A stretch of 64,000 bases of DNA from NCBI GenBank assembly GCA_029378245.1, contig JARKIF010000017.1, positions 930,001 through 994,000 of the forward strand, written 5' to 3'. How positions within the stretch are numbered: position 1 is the first letter of the stretch; the number at the start of each line of letters is the position of its first letter. The DNA is from Roridomyces roridus. Taxonomy: Eukaryota > Basidiomycota > Agaricomycetes > Agaricales > Mycenaceae. Positions 22,778 through 34,422 of the stretch are shown here, piece by piece. A program made the translations under genes and the position numbers. The notes beneath the pieces were generated by a model that was given only the letters and a program-made list of their open reading frames with translations, was not told the DNA's origin and did not search any database.

Positions 22778-23555
22778 ATGTCTCAGCAGGGTTTGCCCGG
22801 GGCGAACGCTCGTGCTTTTTTGCCCGTTCTCCGCAAGAGAGTCTATGTTGCTTGCACCAACTGTCGGCGCTTGAAAATCCGGGTCGGTGGACATTATCAT
22901 ACTTGAGAGCGAGTCGTCTGACATGTCCTCGACAGTGCGACACCACGGAGGAGGCCCTCGATACCCCTTGCGAACGATGTGCTCGGCGCGGCTTGCAGTG
23001 TCAGTACCTCACTGTCAACGAAGAGCGCTCGGTGTCTCCCACCACGCCGAAGCACGGGCGAGCGCCTCCGTCGCCACCCGAGCCATACCAGCCCTACTCC
23101 AGCCAGCATGACAAGTACCCGCAGCAATACGACATCCTGCCGGGTGGTGGGGTCCCGCTGCATGATCCAGGCTCCAAGCAGAATGTACCGCCCATTCCAC
23201 AGTACCAGTACCATCCTGCTGCCCAGGGGCAACGCCAGCCAGAGTTCTACCCGGACGAGTACCCGGCACCAGCCCCTCCGGCGGCGGGGCACTACACATC
23301 GCCACCAGTGCAGCAGGTTCCTCCGGGGATTTCGGGGCAGTACTACGAACAAGCCTACGCGCAGACGGGATATCTCCAGTACGGCCTAGGTGGCAATACC
23401 ACTGGGTACGCCGCCAACGGCCGCGCGAGCGATGGGTGAGTGCTCTACTCTCAGGGTGTCATTCATTCATCAGCTGAAATGCTTTTAGATTCCTGAACTG
23501 CAACTGCCCTCCGGGAAGACACTGCTCGGGCTACTGCCGCAACTACAGACGTTGA
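22778..23555 (+). CDS. Small Zn2Cys6 DNA-binding protein
   Basis: This is a short protein with a fungal binuclear zinc-cluster DNA-binding domain. Three exons (22778-22882, 22936-23435, 23489-23555) join in phase, giving 223 aa. The cluster spans the first intron: ACTNCRRLKIR in exon 1 and CDTTEEALDTPCERCARRGLQC in exon 2, so all six cysteines (C-x2-C-x6-C-x11-C-x2-C-x6-C) are present. The rest is Pro/Gln/Tyr-rich and probably disordered. The last exon adds a second cysteine-rich patch, NCNCPPGRHCSGYC, uncommon for this family. It lacks the roughly 300-residue fungal transcription factor middle-homology domain, so it could be a stand-alone regulator or a competitor of full-length factors (inference). 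Confidence 0.85.
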
Positions 23556-26471
23556 AATGAAAATGAATTGTGCAGGCTATGGCTCGGTATCTGAATCTGA
23601 AAGAATGTGGGCTTTTGCGCATTAGAAATGTAATCTATTTATGTTGTTACTGCAACGACGGTCGGTGTGATCCACGGCGCTCGACGAGACGTGCACATCG
23701 CTGCATAGCTAGTGGAGATCATCAGGCACCGCTAGCAAATCAGCGTCCTGAGAAAACGGCCTACTATCATGACATTTGATCGAGGATTACTTCGAGGATG
23801 AACGCACCCGCGTTCTGCGTAACACTGTTCTCGGAACTATTTACATACTGAAGTACTGAAGTCGCACACCCAGGCTGTCGGATACATTGTTCAGTGGATT
23901 CGAAACGCACGCAGGCCGCCTACCTAATCATCACCCATGCAATAAAATGGCGGTACTACTGCGCCGTTTGAGGCGCTGATTATTGCACAGAAACGGTCGT
24001 GAGACCTTGGCAACACTGGTCTGTAGTCTATCTAGCACCGAAATTGCCCGAATATGACTGATATGGGCATGGGCCAGTGACGCAAGGCATTCCTATCCAA
24101 CGAGATTAGCACGGTTCAAGTACTCTGGCATTTGAGCCCAAGAGTTGCGCAAAGCTTAGAAAGGCACAGAGTGGCGACACTGCGGGGTTCCCGCCATGGA
24201 TTAATCCGCGTCGCTAGCGACGAGCGCCTCCGAGGCTCGTTGCAACTTCCCTCAAGTTGAAACTGTGGACGCTGTCGAACAGAACGGCAAATTTTCAATC
24301 AGCTCGATGGGGTCCAGTGAACTCCGGTACCAAAACACACATAAGGTTCTTGTCTGTTTGACGGGTCGTGTGGTGCATAGTGTAGATCTAGAGAGAAGAC
24401 GGGCGTGAGACCTCGGTGACAACCTACATACAGAGTCGGCAAACAATTACTTGGATTAATCTGGTTGTAGTGCAACGGTAGGTTGGGCGCCTACACACCA
24501 CTATTAGACTTCGGCTCTCCATATATATGCATTTAGGTTCGGCTCTATTATCGGACCGTCGGAAAAATAGGCTGTTGTTGAAATTTGTGAGTACACTCAT
24601 GACAATTCGGCGGAACGCTGCACCTTGAATTCAATTACCTCAATGTGGTGCGCGGTTGGACGATCGGGAGTCGGCCTCACGTTTGAAAAGTTCCTAATCC
24701 GCAAATTGGACCTTCGGCTCTTGCCAACGGGAGAACGTAAAACGACCACCTGCACTGAATTTCAGAGTGCGGTGCGACTTTCGGACGGCTGGTCGGGTGG
24801 GCACGTAATTTTCGTCAAACCTTGTGTAGCCAGGAAAGTGGTTGAGTTCTTGACAACGATAGAAGAGCAGAAGGAACTACGACCAGCCCGGCGACTCGTT
24901 TGAATCGGGACTCGGGCATCGGCCTTCCCTGCGATTTTTTCCAGGATCCACTGTAATCAGTCTCGGAAATTTGCTTGATACTCATCTGGCTGTGGGCGGG
25001 GAAGAAAGCCGGATAAGTCACGGACGGACTAAGGAAGGTGACCGATCTGTTCTGTTCAATATAAGCACGTACACGCAGCGACGCGGATTGCTGGCACAGC
25101 GGGTGGGCGGACGCCAAAGTAAATGAAGATCTCGCCGATCGCAATACGTGTACATCCTGGTGCTGCTCGTAAATCAGACTTTCGGGTGTCGAAGGAGAAA
25201 GCATGGACCATACGACCAGGGTTCGAGATCAGCGGCCAGAAATATGCAGAGCCGTTGAACTCGGGATACATGTCTAAACATGGTTGTTTCCAGTCTTTTT
25301 GAGTGGCGACCGTTGCCTCGATTGTGGAAGAGCGAGTCAATTCAACCTCCGGTCAGCGGTGGCCTGTGTCCATTCCTTGTTGATTTGCTTCATTTAACGC
25401 AACTCGAGGGATTGGGGTACCGGGGAGGGCGAAGTATTTTCGGTCTTTTCAATATAACTGCAAGTAGGCAGAAAATGGGCGGGTATGACGTCCAACCTTC
25501 TGATTCCTGGCCGACCTTGCAATTCCTGAGTCACCCTAGTTTCCATATTGACCGTCCGCATGGTAGTTGATGCACAGAACCAATCCTTTGTGGCGTGTGA
25601 AGGTAGTTACCGTGGATGAGCCGAGTCGGTGAGAAGAACCAATGTATTCCATTGAATGTCGAGAGCTCTCCCGAAATCTAATTATCAGGCCGAGTTTCTG
25701 TGTGTGAGTGAATGGAACGAGATGTCTCGGTACTCACGGGACGAAACCTTTGATTGTGTTAGAGATCGAGGTGAGAAAGCCTGAATATAACAAACGCTTC
25801 TTCATGATCCTCGGAAACAATGAGACGGCTATCCATCTCGGAACTATCAAGGCTGATTTCATGGTCCACTGACAAGAGAATCAAGAACTGTCTAATAGAT
25901 GACAGGGACACGCTCATCGCGGAAGCCAGGACCCAGTTGTTTATCGAACCTGCCAGCTGGTTCCGGATAAAAGAGCTCGACCATAGACTCTTTCGACAGT
26001 CGACAAAGTGTAGGTCCAAAAGCTGAGACTCCCAGAGAGAAGATTCGGACCAAGAGAAGACACAGGCTCCTCAGAATACGCCGGAGACAGGCGGCTCGAG
26101 ACAGATAATGGAGTTTCCGAAGGCAACTTGGGACAAAGGTCTAAAGACGACAGGAGTTGCATTCCAGCCAAGGGATAAAATAAGTCCCTCGGCCAACCGT
26201 CGTCATCGGACGCGTCCAGAGGGAGAAAACCTGAAACCAGCCAAGCGAATGTTTGAGGGCGTGAAGTCTTAGTTCCGCTGCAGGCGGGAGAGGCAGCGAG
26301 TTGGCAAGAAGCAAGACATGTCCGCCGAATAAAGCCGATCCGACAATGACTCGATTGATGGCACCACGTGACGTGGACGTCTCTTTCCCTCAATATTCCA
26401 TCGTCGATTCCAGTGAGCAGCCTTCAAAGATCAGATTCCTCAGCTCAAGTGGAGAACAGGATACTCTCTTC
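23556..26471. other. 2.9-kb region without a supported gene
   Basis: Short frames on both strands lack domain or splice support. The last 100 bp (about 26365-26471) are the upstream block shared with other members of the four-copy family (CACGTGACG, then GTCTCTTTCCC and TCGTCGATTCCAGTGAGC). Confidence 0.45.
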
Positions 26472-27403
26472 ATGGCGTTCGCGCTCTCAGACGACGGACC
26501 CGTCTTTCCCCCGGAAATAGAGCGGCACATCTTCGAGCTCTGTGCTCTTGGACGTCCGGTGCTAGTTCCCAAGCTCATATTGGTCGCATGGAGGATAAAG
26601 CACTGGTATGTGAAAATGGCTGCTCTTACCAGTCTCCTCGACACCCACAGGATCGAGCCCATTCTGTATCGGACGATGGACGGATACCGAGCCTTCACCT
26701 CGGAGGCCTTGCTTTCCGCCATTCACACGAAACCCCCCGGGTTTATCGCGACAGCCGTGCAGAATCTGAGCATCTATGACTCCGCAGCTGGCTACGAGGA
26801 GATCCTCTCCGCTTGCACCGGCGTCATAAATCTGCGCGTCCTGTCTATGGATACCGCGTTTTCAGCTCATATACCCTCCACCCTGATGCAGCTCTATGTT
26901 TATGATTTCCCTCATCAATCTAGTGCCTTCCTCTTCTCTCAACTCACACATTTGGATGTGATGGGTTTCCTGGACATCGACCTCGATGCCTTCCACTCTT
27001 CCGTAGCGCTATTGCCACATCTGACTCACGTCTCTTTCCCGGATAGAGACTATGCACCCATCTTCCCCGTCTCTTGCGGAGCTACCCCAAAATCGAGGTG
27101 CTCTTCTATTATGATCAAGACGACGAGCCGCTCCTTGACCAGGAGAGCCTCGCAGAGGATCTGCGTTTCGTCGTACTTGGTTTAAGCGCTGCTGCGACGC
27201 GGGATTGGGCTGATGATTGGCTGATGGGCGTACACTGCGGCAGGGACTACTGGTATCGGGCGGAGCGCTTCATTCAGAAACGGCGATGTGGGGATGTGGA
27301 TCGTGAGCCTCGCCTCCTTGTGCCTACACGATGATCCGACCGCTAATTGAATGCAGGACGTCAAAGCGTTATGTCTCGCGAGGATTGGCTTCATTGTGCA
27401 TAG
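26472..27403 (+). pseudogene. Four-copy family, member A, frameshifted
   Basis: This belongs to a basidiomycete family with an F-box-like start (FPPEIERHIFELCALGRPV) followed by a leucine-rich-repeat-like region. Exon 1 is 26472-26605, exon 2 begins at 26651 and the last exon ends at the TAG at 27401-27403. Compared with member B (42535-43489) it lacks eight codons after ILYRT and has lost one base in TTCCCCG near 27067, where B reads TTCCTCCG. Frame is lost there and the downstream part (KIEVLFYYDQDDEPLLDQES, then GVHCGRDYWYRAERFIQK) continues in another frame. The final exon still encodes SVMSREDWLHCA, matching the intact members. A sequencing error at the C-run cannot be excluded. Confidence 0.75.
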
Positions 27404-28380
27404 GCGGTATTGTTTCTTCGGGCGAATTTACAGATTGGATGCTGCCTATTTTCATCTACGACATGAAATTCATACAGATCGTTCCAAGTCGGCCGCTGTG
27501 GCATTGCAGTTGGTCCTTTTTTTCTATCCACGCGCTCAAAATGAGCGCCGGTTCCCCCATTGCCGTGGACTTGTTTCCATATCCTGCCCTATTACGCGAA
27601 GCCGAGCGTCGTCGCGGGCACCAACTCGGTAACATCGCTTTGGCGGCGTGCCCAAGCCGCCGTGGCGCCGGCGGCCACAGTTGGGTGTAGGACCCGCGTA
27701 GGACTTGATTGTTGGATATTCCGTCTCACTGCTGAGGCCAAAGGGCATCCGGTGCGTCGCTGATTCTGTTTTATTCACGAACACGAACTCAAGAAGTTCT
27801 CAAGTCAGCGGCGCTCAGAATTGGAACGCCGGGCGACTCTCGCTCTGTCTCTTCATATCCAGTGCGTACCCCACTCACTCTTCTTGATGCTACAAGACCT
27901 TTCCGCTCCGCTACTACTCGCAACTCGAGGTATGTACTGTTGATCTCAGCCCGGAGATGTTCTAACTTCTAATTGGCAGGATGAATCTCAGCAGACACTG
28001 TTATCGACTACGACGATGCGGATGACGGAGGCGAGAGTGGGTGGGTGCAAGTAGCATGTCGTTGTATCACGTACATGTAGTTTGACATTCATATTTCTTT
28101 CATACGAAATTTGGGGTCCCAGTGAATGGTATTCATTATCATACGGCCTGACTGGAATCGGGTTCACTTGCTTCCCAGTCATTTTCATGTCAAGAGGACA
28201 TGAAAAAGGCACATGAAAACGTCGAAAACGCACATGAATTGAGATTCCGTACTTCACTGAAAGGGAGGTGATTTTAATGCGCGTTGATTTGATATTCATG
28301 CAATCCGGACATGAATTGGGGGGTACCGAGGGACATGATTTTCATGTGCCCCGGGTCTCACAGTGCTCACCCGAGCAATC
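27404..28380. other. Intergenic region with ACATGAA/TTTTCATGT motifs
   Basis: No gene is supported. Between about 28080 and 28350 the motif CATGAAAA or its complement TTTTCATG occurs repeatedly on both strands, giving several short palindromes (for example GGACATGATTTTCATGTGCC near 28330). It may be an AT-richer repeat remnant. Confidence 0.35.
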
Positions 28381-28387
28381 TCTCGTT

Positions 28388-29111
28388 GGTTCGACTCCAG
28401 CCTGTCTCGTGGGGTTGTGAAGAACGTGCTTTTTAGCCGCGATATTCAAAGCTTCATTTGGATGGCGGTTTTATTTCTCCGACTGTCAGACATCGCCGTC
28501 GCGTCCGAAACTCGTGCTTGACCACGGCGAAACATTCATGTAATCCCAAGTTGGCCGCTGGTTCGACTCCAGGTTCAACGCTGAAGTCGAGGTGGGTGCA
28601 GTCTTTTCGACCATTTCCAAGGAACGCTGGAAATGTTCGACTTTTGTGTTCACGCCGATGTTCAGACAAGATTCAGTTTCTGGTTCGACTCCAGATCTGG
28701 GTGCTTCGACCTCTATATGTACCCTTTTTTTGGCAGGCCCGGAAGAAATGCTCTTTCTACCGAAAGCTCAAGGATTCATCGTTGTGCCGTCTTTTTTCCT
28801 TGGAATAGATTTTAAGGGGATTCCAAGCGGCGACTCCGGGGAAGTCTGCTCGAACCAGACACCCTTGGCTCATCCCCTCACCCTTCGACTCCAGCCTGAG
28901 TGATGGCAGGCGGGTTTGAAGGAACTTTTTCATGAACCTATCCACCCTAGCTATCCTCCCGCGTCATGGATGAAATGACACATGAATATATCCCTCGACC
29001 CCGAAGAATCAAGATCAGATTGGAGCAGGGGATTCCACACCCGCGGAATACCGCGGCGGCCTCGTTGTCCAGAGTCCTTCCAGACAATGATGGACAAGCT
29101 GGTTCGATTCC
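28388..29111 (+). repeat. Cluster of tRNA-like B-box repeats
   Basis: GGTTCGACTCC (or GGTTCGATTCC) occurs at 28388-28398, 28560-28570, 28682-28692 and 29101-29111, mostly followed by AG; a partial copy TTCGACTCCAGCCTG lies near 28882. The consensus of an RNA polymerase III B-box is GGTTCGANTCC, so these may be tRNA-derived short interspersed elements or their fragments. Clear A-boxes and tails were not identified. Another GGTTCGACTCC lies near 36418. Confidence 0.45.
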
Positions 29112-29157
29112 AAGTCGGTCTTGTGAACAGAATTTGGTTGGTTTAAAAGAGGCAGAG

Positions 29158-29325
29158 GAGCGAGGGAGTGTGGCGCGTAGCGGCGCACGGACGAGCGACA
29201 CTGGCTCAATACAGTATTGCTCTCCCGCCCGACTCTCCAACTTTCAACTCACATTTTCTGACTCAGTCTTTCTTGGAGGGCAGGAGCGAGGGAGTGCGGC
29301 ACGAAGCGGCGCACGGACGAGCGAC
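29158..29325. repeat. Direct repeat pair of about 42 bp
   Basis: A block beginning GAGCGAGGGAGTG and ending GCGCACGGACGAGCGAC is present at 29158-29199 and 29284-29325, with only a few differences. The 84 bp between them are unrelated. A simple local duplication is likely. Confidence 0.75.
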
Positions 29326-29885
29326 AACTGCAGCAGAGTGTATGTTCCTTTTGTTGTGTCTTTCCATTTCAACCCCGATAACTCTATGCAATTGCTGGGG
29401 GGACGAACACTTGTAAACTGCCAGGTTACTTACTCTAGTGGCAAGTCCAATGGAACTTGTTGTGCTCAAGAAAACAGGCTCGGTGTCCGCACCTTGCCAC
29501 TTGTCAGCCCGTTCAAATGGTAGCAGGCCATGCCGCTTGCCGGCCCTACAGCTTTATTGAGAGCCATTTTGTTAAAGAACGGATAATCTCGGGGCAGATC
29601 ATTGGCTGTGGCTGCTGGGCTAGATGAGAGAGGAGGACAAAAGAAGCTTCACACAAATGGGCCCTGGGGACGGAGAAGAAGATTCTAACCAAAATGGTGC
29701 GATAATGTTAAAGAACGGATAAAATAGACAGCCCTGTGAACGGAGCAGTTCAGAACTGTGCTTATTGAGCGCCTAACTGCTGTAAATCTGGAATACTGGA
29801 CAGCATCCGGATCCAAGGGCCTCGCGTCAGCGGCCTGGCCAGGCAGCATTACCCTGGTTGCGCAGAAGCCATACGGGGCATTCAG

Positions 29886-30003
29886 TGGCTTTTTTGACAT
29901 GCGCGTCATATGGCTATGATTTTGGTGGATGGAAGCCATCCAATGGCTCCACTCGCCCTTTGACAATGAGTAGAGCCATATGACGCGCACGGCCAAAAAG
30001 CCA
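29886..30003. repeat. Fold-back inverted repeat
   Basis: Two 30-nt arms (29886-29915 and 29974-30003) are inverted copies with 27 of 30 positions matching around GCGCGTCATATGGCT, separated by 58 nt. The inner part also contains small palindromes (GCCATCCAATGGC). It would form a strong hairpin and may be a small fold-back transposon remnant. Confidence 0.7.
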
Positions 30004-30007
30004 TCAG

Positions 30008-31746
30008 GTGGCTCGAATAGCTCCCGCGCAACCTCTCTACATCAGGAAAAAGTAAATCCCATGTAGCCGAGGCGCGGATCATATCATCCATACGATGACA
30101 TGTGGCAGCCCGGCTGGAAGTATGACACCGCATACAGTCGTGTATCCGATCGCGGCTTCACATTGACCATGTAGCAGCTGTATCCGAGGTGGGGACAATG
30201 TGGTTCATGTAGCGGATGTGGGTGTTGTGGCCAATGGGACTGGAAGTGTAAAGTATTCGAGCAAAGCCATGATATGACATGTCCATGATGTAATTTGCCT
30301 TGACTTCTTCTACCCATGGAACTTGACATCATTCAAAAGCTCCAATCCACCTCAAATTCCTTGCAGATTCCCGACACCAATGAGGGAAGAGCAAGCATCC
30401 AAGAATCTCACTGAGTCCATTGCCGATCGGATCTGTTCCGAGCGCGGCGCCCGTCGGACATGTGCATTGATTGATTGATGACCCGCACGACCGCATAAAT
30501 ACTGACACTTTGACAGATATCGGAATGCGTCTTTCTTCCACCCACCATCCCCTCGCTCTCTCTCCCTCTACCGTCTTTCCTTCTCCTGCCCCTCAGATCT
30601 CAAGTCTTTCCAGTCAATGGACTGTCCTCATGACTCCTGGTGAGTTCTCCCTCCATCCTTTTGGCTTTGGCTCATTGTCAGACCCCGTGGGCATCTCAGA
30701 ACTCTAGTCGTGCGGTCTCTACCCTCCTCACCAATGCACCTCGCTGCCTCTCCAACATTCCAGCTCCATCCTCTCTGCTTTCTGCCCTCTCGCCTCCCCG
30801 AATCCTTGTCTCGCTCCCACTTCCCTTAGCAACCGCGTAGCTCTCGGGTGGCCATCACGGTATGTCCATCACAATTCCTCATGGTCCACTAACCGACGCT
30901 TACTTACAGCATCCGTGCCCCGCCATCGCGCAGCTCTATTCTTTTCCATCTCCCCCTGCCGACACTCTCCCTGGTATGTTCCCTTCCATCCGTGTTCCAC
31001 CTATGCTAATGTGGATTGTTCAGCATGGTGGCAGAGAAGCTTGGGAACCCCGCTCTGTCTCTCTTGTTGTTGTAGATCCATCATGTATCTTAATGTAGCT
31101 TGAATGAATATTTCTTCTTCTAGCTTTGTTCTGTCCCAATTTAAGGAAGCAAGCCGGGGTGGAGGGAATGCAGCAGTATTTTAGGTGTGCGCCGGTGGGC
31201 CTCTATGAGCCACAGAGGGCTACATGATCCCACGGAGCTGGCGGCACGTGGGTATCCATAGCGCCGTGCCAAGGACACATGGCGCTACGCGCAGTCACAT
31301 GTCACCCGCGCATGGCTACAGATGCCTACGTCAAGGGGTACTTTACAATCCGGCTACAGCTGCTACATGGCATCTGTATTGCTCTGTGGTAGTGTCACTT
31401 ATTGCTGATGTATTTCAAAGACTTGTGTATGGGTTCCACGCTGACGACTCTCCTTCCGGACCTCTATCTCACCTAGTCCTCCCTGTCCTTCCTGAACTTA
31501 CAGGTCGAATAGGATGCTGTGGGGTGTCTGACGTGGCACATCGTGAAAGTCCGCACCGCCGATCTACACCCGGAGCCATATACATATGCAAGTAGAAATA
31601 GGTGCTGTACTCACTGCCCGTCCGGGAAAAGGTCCAGGATTGGTTACCGCAATTTATCGCACAGAAACAAGTGCTGTATGCACCGCCCATTGTGGTCACA
31701 TAAAAGCCCCCCCCAGGCCTCACTGACTTCAGACTACGAGACCTTC
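30008..31746. other. Intergenic region with possible small spliced transcript
   Basis: No protein-coding gene is supported. Between 30494 and 31100 the plus strand has a TATA-like CATAAAT, an ATG at 30525 and three intron-like blocks (GTGAGT..TCAG near 30640-30681, GTATGT..ACAG near 30860-30910, GTATGT..TCAG near 30973-31022). Joined exons do not keep a long frame. A spliced noncoding RNA or decayed gene is possible. CATAAAAG near 31701 is probably the promoter of the next gene. Confidence 0.35.
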
Positions 31747-32575
31747 ATGCGGTTTCTGTTTCGCCCTCGGGCAAAACGAAAGTCAGGCCACAATGTCCTC
31801 TCCGCTTCCCGCACCGCCTATGACGTCGCCACAACCTCCCTCAATGCACTCAGAGAGTCCGCCGACGCGTATCCGCCGCTCAAAAGCGCCGTCGGTGGCG
31901 TTCTCGCTCTCTGGGACATTGCCGAGGTCCGTGATCATGGACGGCAAGTATGTCAGCTAACTGTATCCATAGCGCGCCAAGAAGGCCAAATCGGACGCCC
32001 GAGATATCGCTTTACGCACCGAGAAGATTCTTGAAGTTATTGCCGACGCAGTTCCCGACCCCACGAGAATTCCGCCTCCAATGCTGCAAAGTATCGAAAG
32101 CTTCACCAGGTACAATCAACTTCTTCTTCTGTGGCAGAGTCATGTTCACCCCTCCTACAGGCTGTTGGATGACATCGGTCGTCGTATCGAGCCCATCACC
32201 AGTGGCAGCGTGGCTTCGCGTCTCGTGCGCCTGAACCGCAACGAAAGTATCCTCCGCGAGATCAGGACGCAACTCGACGAGCAATATCGCGATTTTTCCG
32301 TAACGATTCCATCATCTCCTTGGAATCCCGTTGACACGAGTACAGGTTGCCTCCGCGCTGCGCGTGGAGGTGCAGCAGGCGCAGCTATCCGTTTTTCATG
32401 AGAAGGCGCGACTCGACATAAAACAAACGCGACTCGATCTTGCACAAGTCTCCGCATGTACCGTAAGTCTTCTACATTCATGATTCCAGTTGGCAGTGAA
32501 ACGAGAATAACTTCTTGGTCACAGAGTTCTCTTCTGCATTACTCTCGTATCTCAGTTTTTTTGGCCTGCCCCTGA
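31747..32575 (+). CDS. Stand-alone helical adaptor domain (NLR/MLKL N-terminus-like)
   Basis: Five exons (31747-31926, 31973-32109, 32161-32299, 32346-32462, 32525-32575) join in phase, giving 207 aa. The sequence has the pattern of the N-terminal four-helix adaptor of basidiomycete NACHT/NB-ARC or kinase-like proteins (alphaN-Mlkl/HeLo-like): SLNALRESADAYPPLKSAVG, VLALWDIAERAKKAKSDARD, a PPPMLQSIESF loop, RRIEPITSG and a long C-terminal helix VEVQQAQLSVF. Normally this domain is followed by a nucleotide-binding or kinase domain. Here the frame ends soon after the last helix, and nothing in the next kilobase encodes such a domain. It may be a truncated gene or a separate adaptor. The last exon is the least certain; alternative introns after 32462 would be under 30 nt. 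Confidence 0.6.
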
Positions 32576-33719
32576 TGGTTCTTTCAAACAAAGAAAAGTA
32601 TTCTAAGTGACCCACTCAACGGACGCGCATCGTTTCGGCGATATGTCATCCGCGTAACACACCAGGTTTAATCACTACGTATCACCGGAATCATCTGCTC
32701 GCGCGCCGCCGAGCCAGGGGAGCACCACAGGCCTCTCACGATCAAGGCTGGAAGTATTACCAGCTGAACTAATCTTATGTTGAAGTGGAGGCTCGGCTGG
32801 CCGCAACAGTCGGTGCGACGGGTTACCATCGCACGATCATCCTCCCCTTAATTTGTACTTTACTTATCTTACTGACCGATCACCTACATATAGCGTAGCT
32901 AGTCAGGGGCATACCTCAGTCTTCTTCTGCCCGACTGAGGTATGTTTCCTTATACCTATCTCACTCACTCATACTTACATTACTTCCCAGTTCTATCTTT
33001 CTACAGGTACATACTACAGAAATATAGTCTTCTTCTGCCCGACTGAGTTCTATCTTTCTACATCTTAGTTCCATCCTCCCACCACCTCTCCGCCTGGACA
33101 GGTCTCTACTACGACGTTTAGCTCAATACCTAACTCTCCCGCCGTCCCATGGGATAGTCCCTTTGCTTTACGATGCCGTACTCCACAGCCCAATACACCA
33201 GCACCGCGCATCGCCTCTCCCCGAGTCTCTGACCTGTGTTCTGGTCAAATGAAAGTTCACTGGGTGAGTGTTTTTGATTCTTTGGTCGACTCTCAAGGCG
33301 GTCAGTAACTGGGAATTGCAGTAAAAGTTTTGAACCGCATGTTTGAACCGGACCCACCCACCACTAGCACCCGCATGGAGAGAATAATCCCGGTCTATCA
33401 CCCCCCTGGATACCGGCGCTCCCTGCCACGACACTCATCCCTCCGAAGGAGAGAGCGGTAGCCGTTCTCAATGAGCTCCTGCGCGATACCAGATACTTAC
33501 ATCAAATCCACGCGGTTTACTGATGGGTCTCCTGGGTGGAACGGCGGTTGATGAGGGGTGTGGTGAAGGAGCGGATTCTCATCCCACTTGATGAAGGGCA
33601 GGTGGCGCAGGGCGAAGTCGAGGGGATTTTGCGGGCGACGCAAAGAGCGGGTTCAAGTTCATTCCGGCTCAGCATTTTACAACCTTGCTCAATACAACTT
33701 CATTTGCCAACAACTACAA
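32576..33719. other. Intergenic region, 1.1 kb
   Basis: No gene is supported. CTTCTTCTGCCCGACTGAG occurs twice (near 32920 and 33028) and TTCTATCTTTCTACA twice (near 32991 and 33047), indicating a local duplication of about 100 bp. Confidence 0.45.
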
Positions 33720-34107
33720 TAGGATGTGGTTTTTAATTCCCCAGCCATTAAAAACCGGTTTATAAACCTGGTTTGCAAACCGGCCCGTTTATAAACCGGT
33801 TAATAAACCAGCCCCCAGAACGCCCCAAAATGGTCTTGCACATGATTTTTTTGCTCGGGCTCTTCTCCACCTCCTCCCGTGGTCCTCTGTGCACATCCAA
33901 CACCCACCACTGGCCCCCAAGAGGCCATGGTTGCTCCCAAAAGGCACACCAGGCGGTCATCAGGCCTGGATCAAAGCTCATTTGATCCGCCAGCGATTAT
34001 GTCATGGCATTTATAAACTGATGATTTTGCCCAAACATTTAAAAACCGCGTTTATAAACGCCGGTTAATTAACCGGTTAATAAACCAGAGTTAAAAACCA
34101 CACCCTA
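33720..34107. mobile_element. hAT-type MITE, 388 bp
   Basis: The element begins TAGGATGTGGTTTTTAA and ends TTAAAAACCACACCCTA, terminal inverted repeats of 17 bp with one mismatch, and is flanked by perfect 8-bp duplications AACTACAA (33712-33719 and 34108-34115). An 8-bp target duplication with TAGG-type ends points to the hAT superfamily. The subterminal parts are filled with variants of TTTATAAACCGG and CCGGTTAATAAACC in both orientations, probable transposase binding sites. No transposase frame is present, so it is non-autonomous. Confidence 0.88.
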
Positions 34108-34422
34108 AACTACAACTTGGACATTACGAGTACTTATGTAATGGTGGTGAGCCTGATAGGTGCGAACGAGGGCCTGTTGACGGCGGCGCAGGAGGCGGGA
34201 AGGTGGGAAGTGGCGAGGACGATGAAGGGCAAGACAGAGATGGGAGCTGATGGGAGGCAAACAAAGAACGGCACAGAGATGGCCATCAGAAATGCTGCCG
34301 TTGGCGCCGAAGCGATGACGACGCGCGCCATCGAGACGGACCTGCTCTTGGTTGAACAAGACCTCCGCAACAAGTTCCACGCCGACGCTATCGTCAATGC
34401 CACTGGGCTCTACGGAGGCGCC

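Noticed and set aside
23556..26471. Search for hidden genes or biosynthetic cluster members
   Set aside because: No signature domain or consistent exon chain was seen on either strand.
28388..29325. Possible CRISPR-like array because of repeated 11-mers and 42-mers
   Set aside because: Spacing is irregular, repeats are too few, and the organism is a eukaryote; B-box-like elements and a local duplication explain them.
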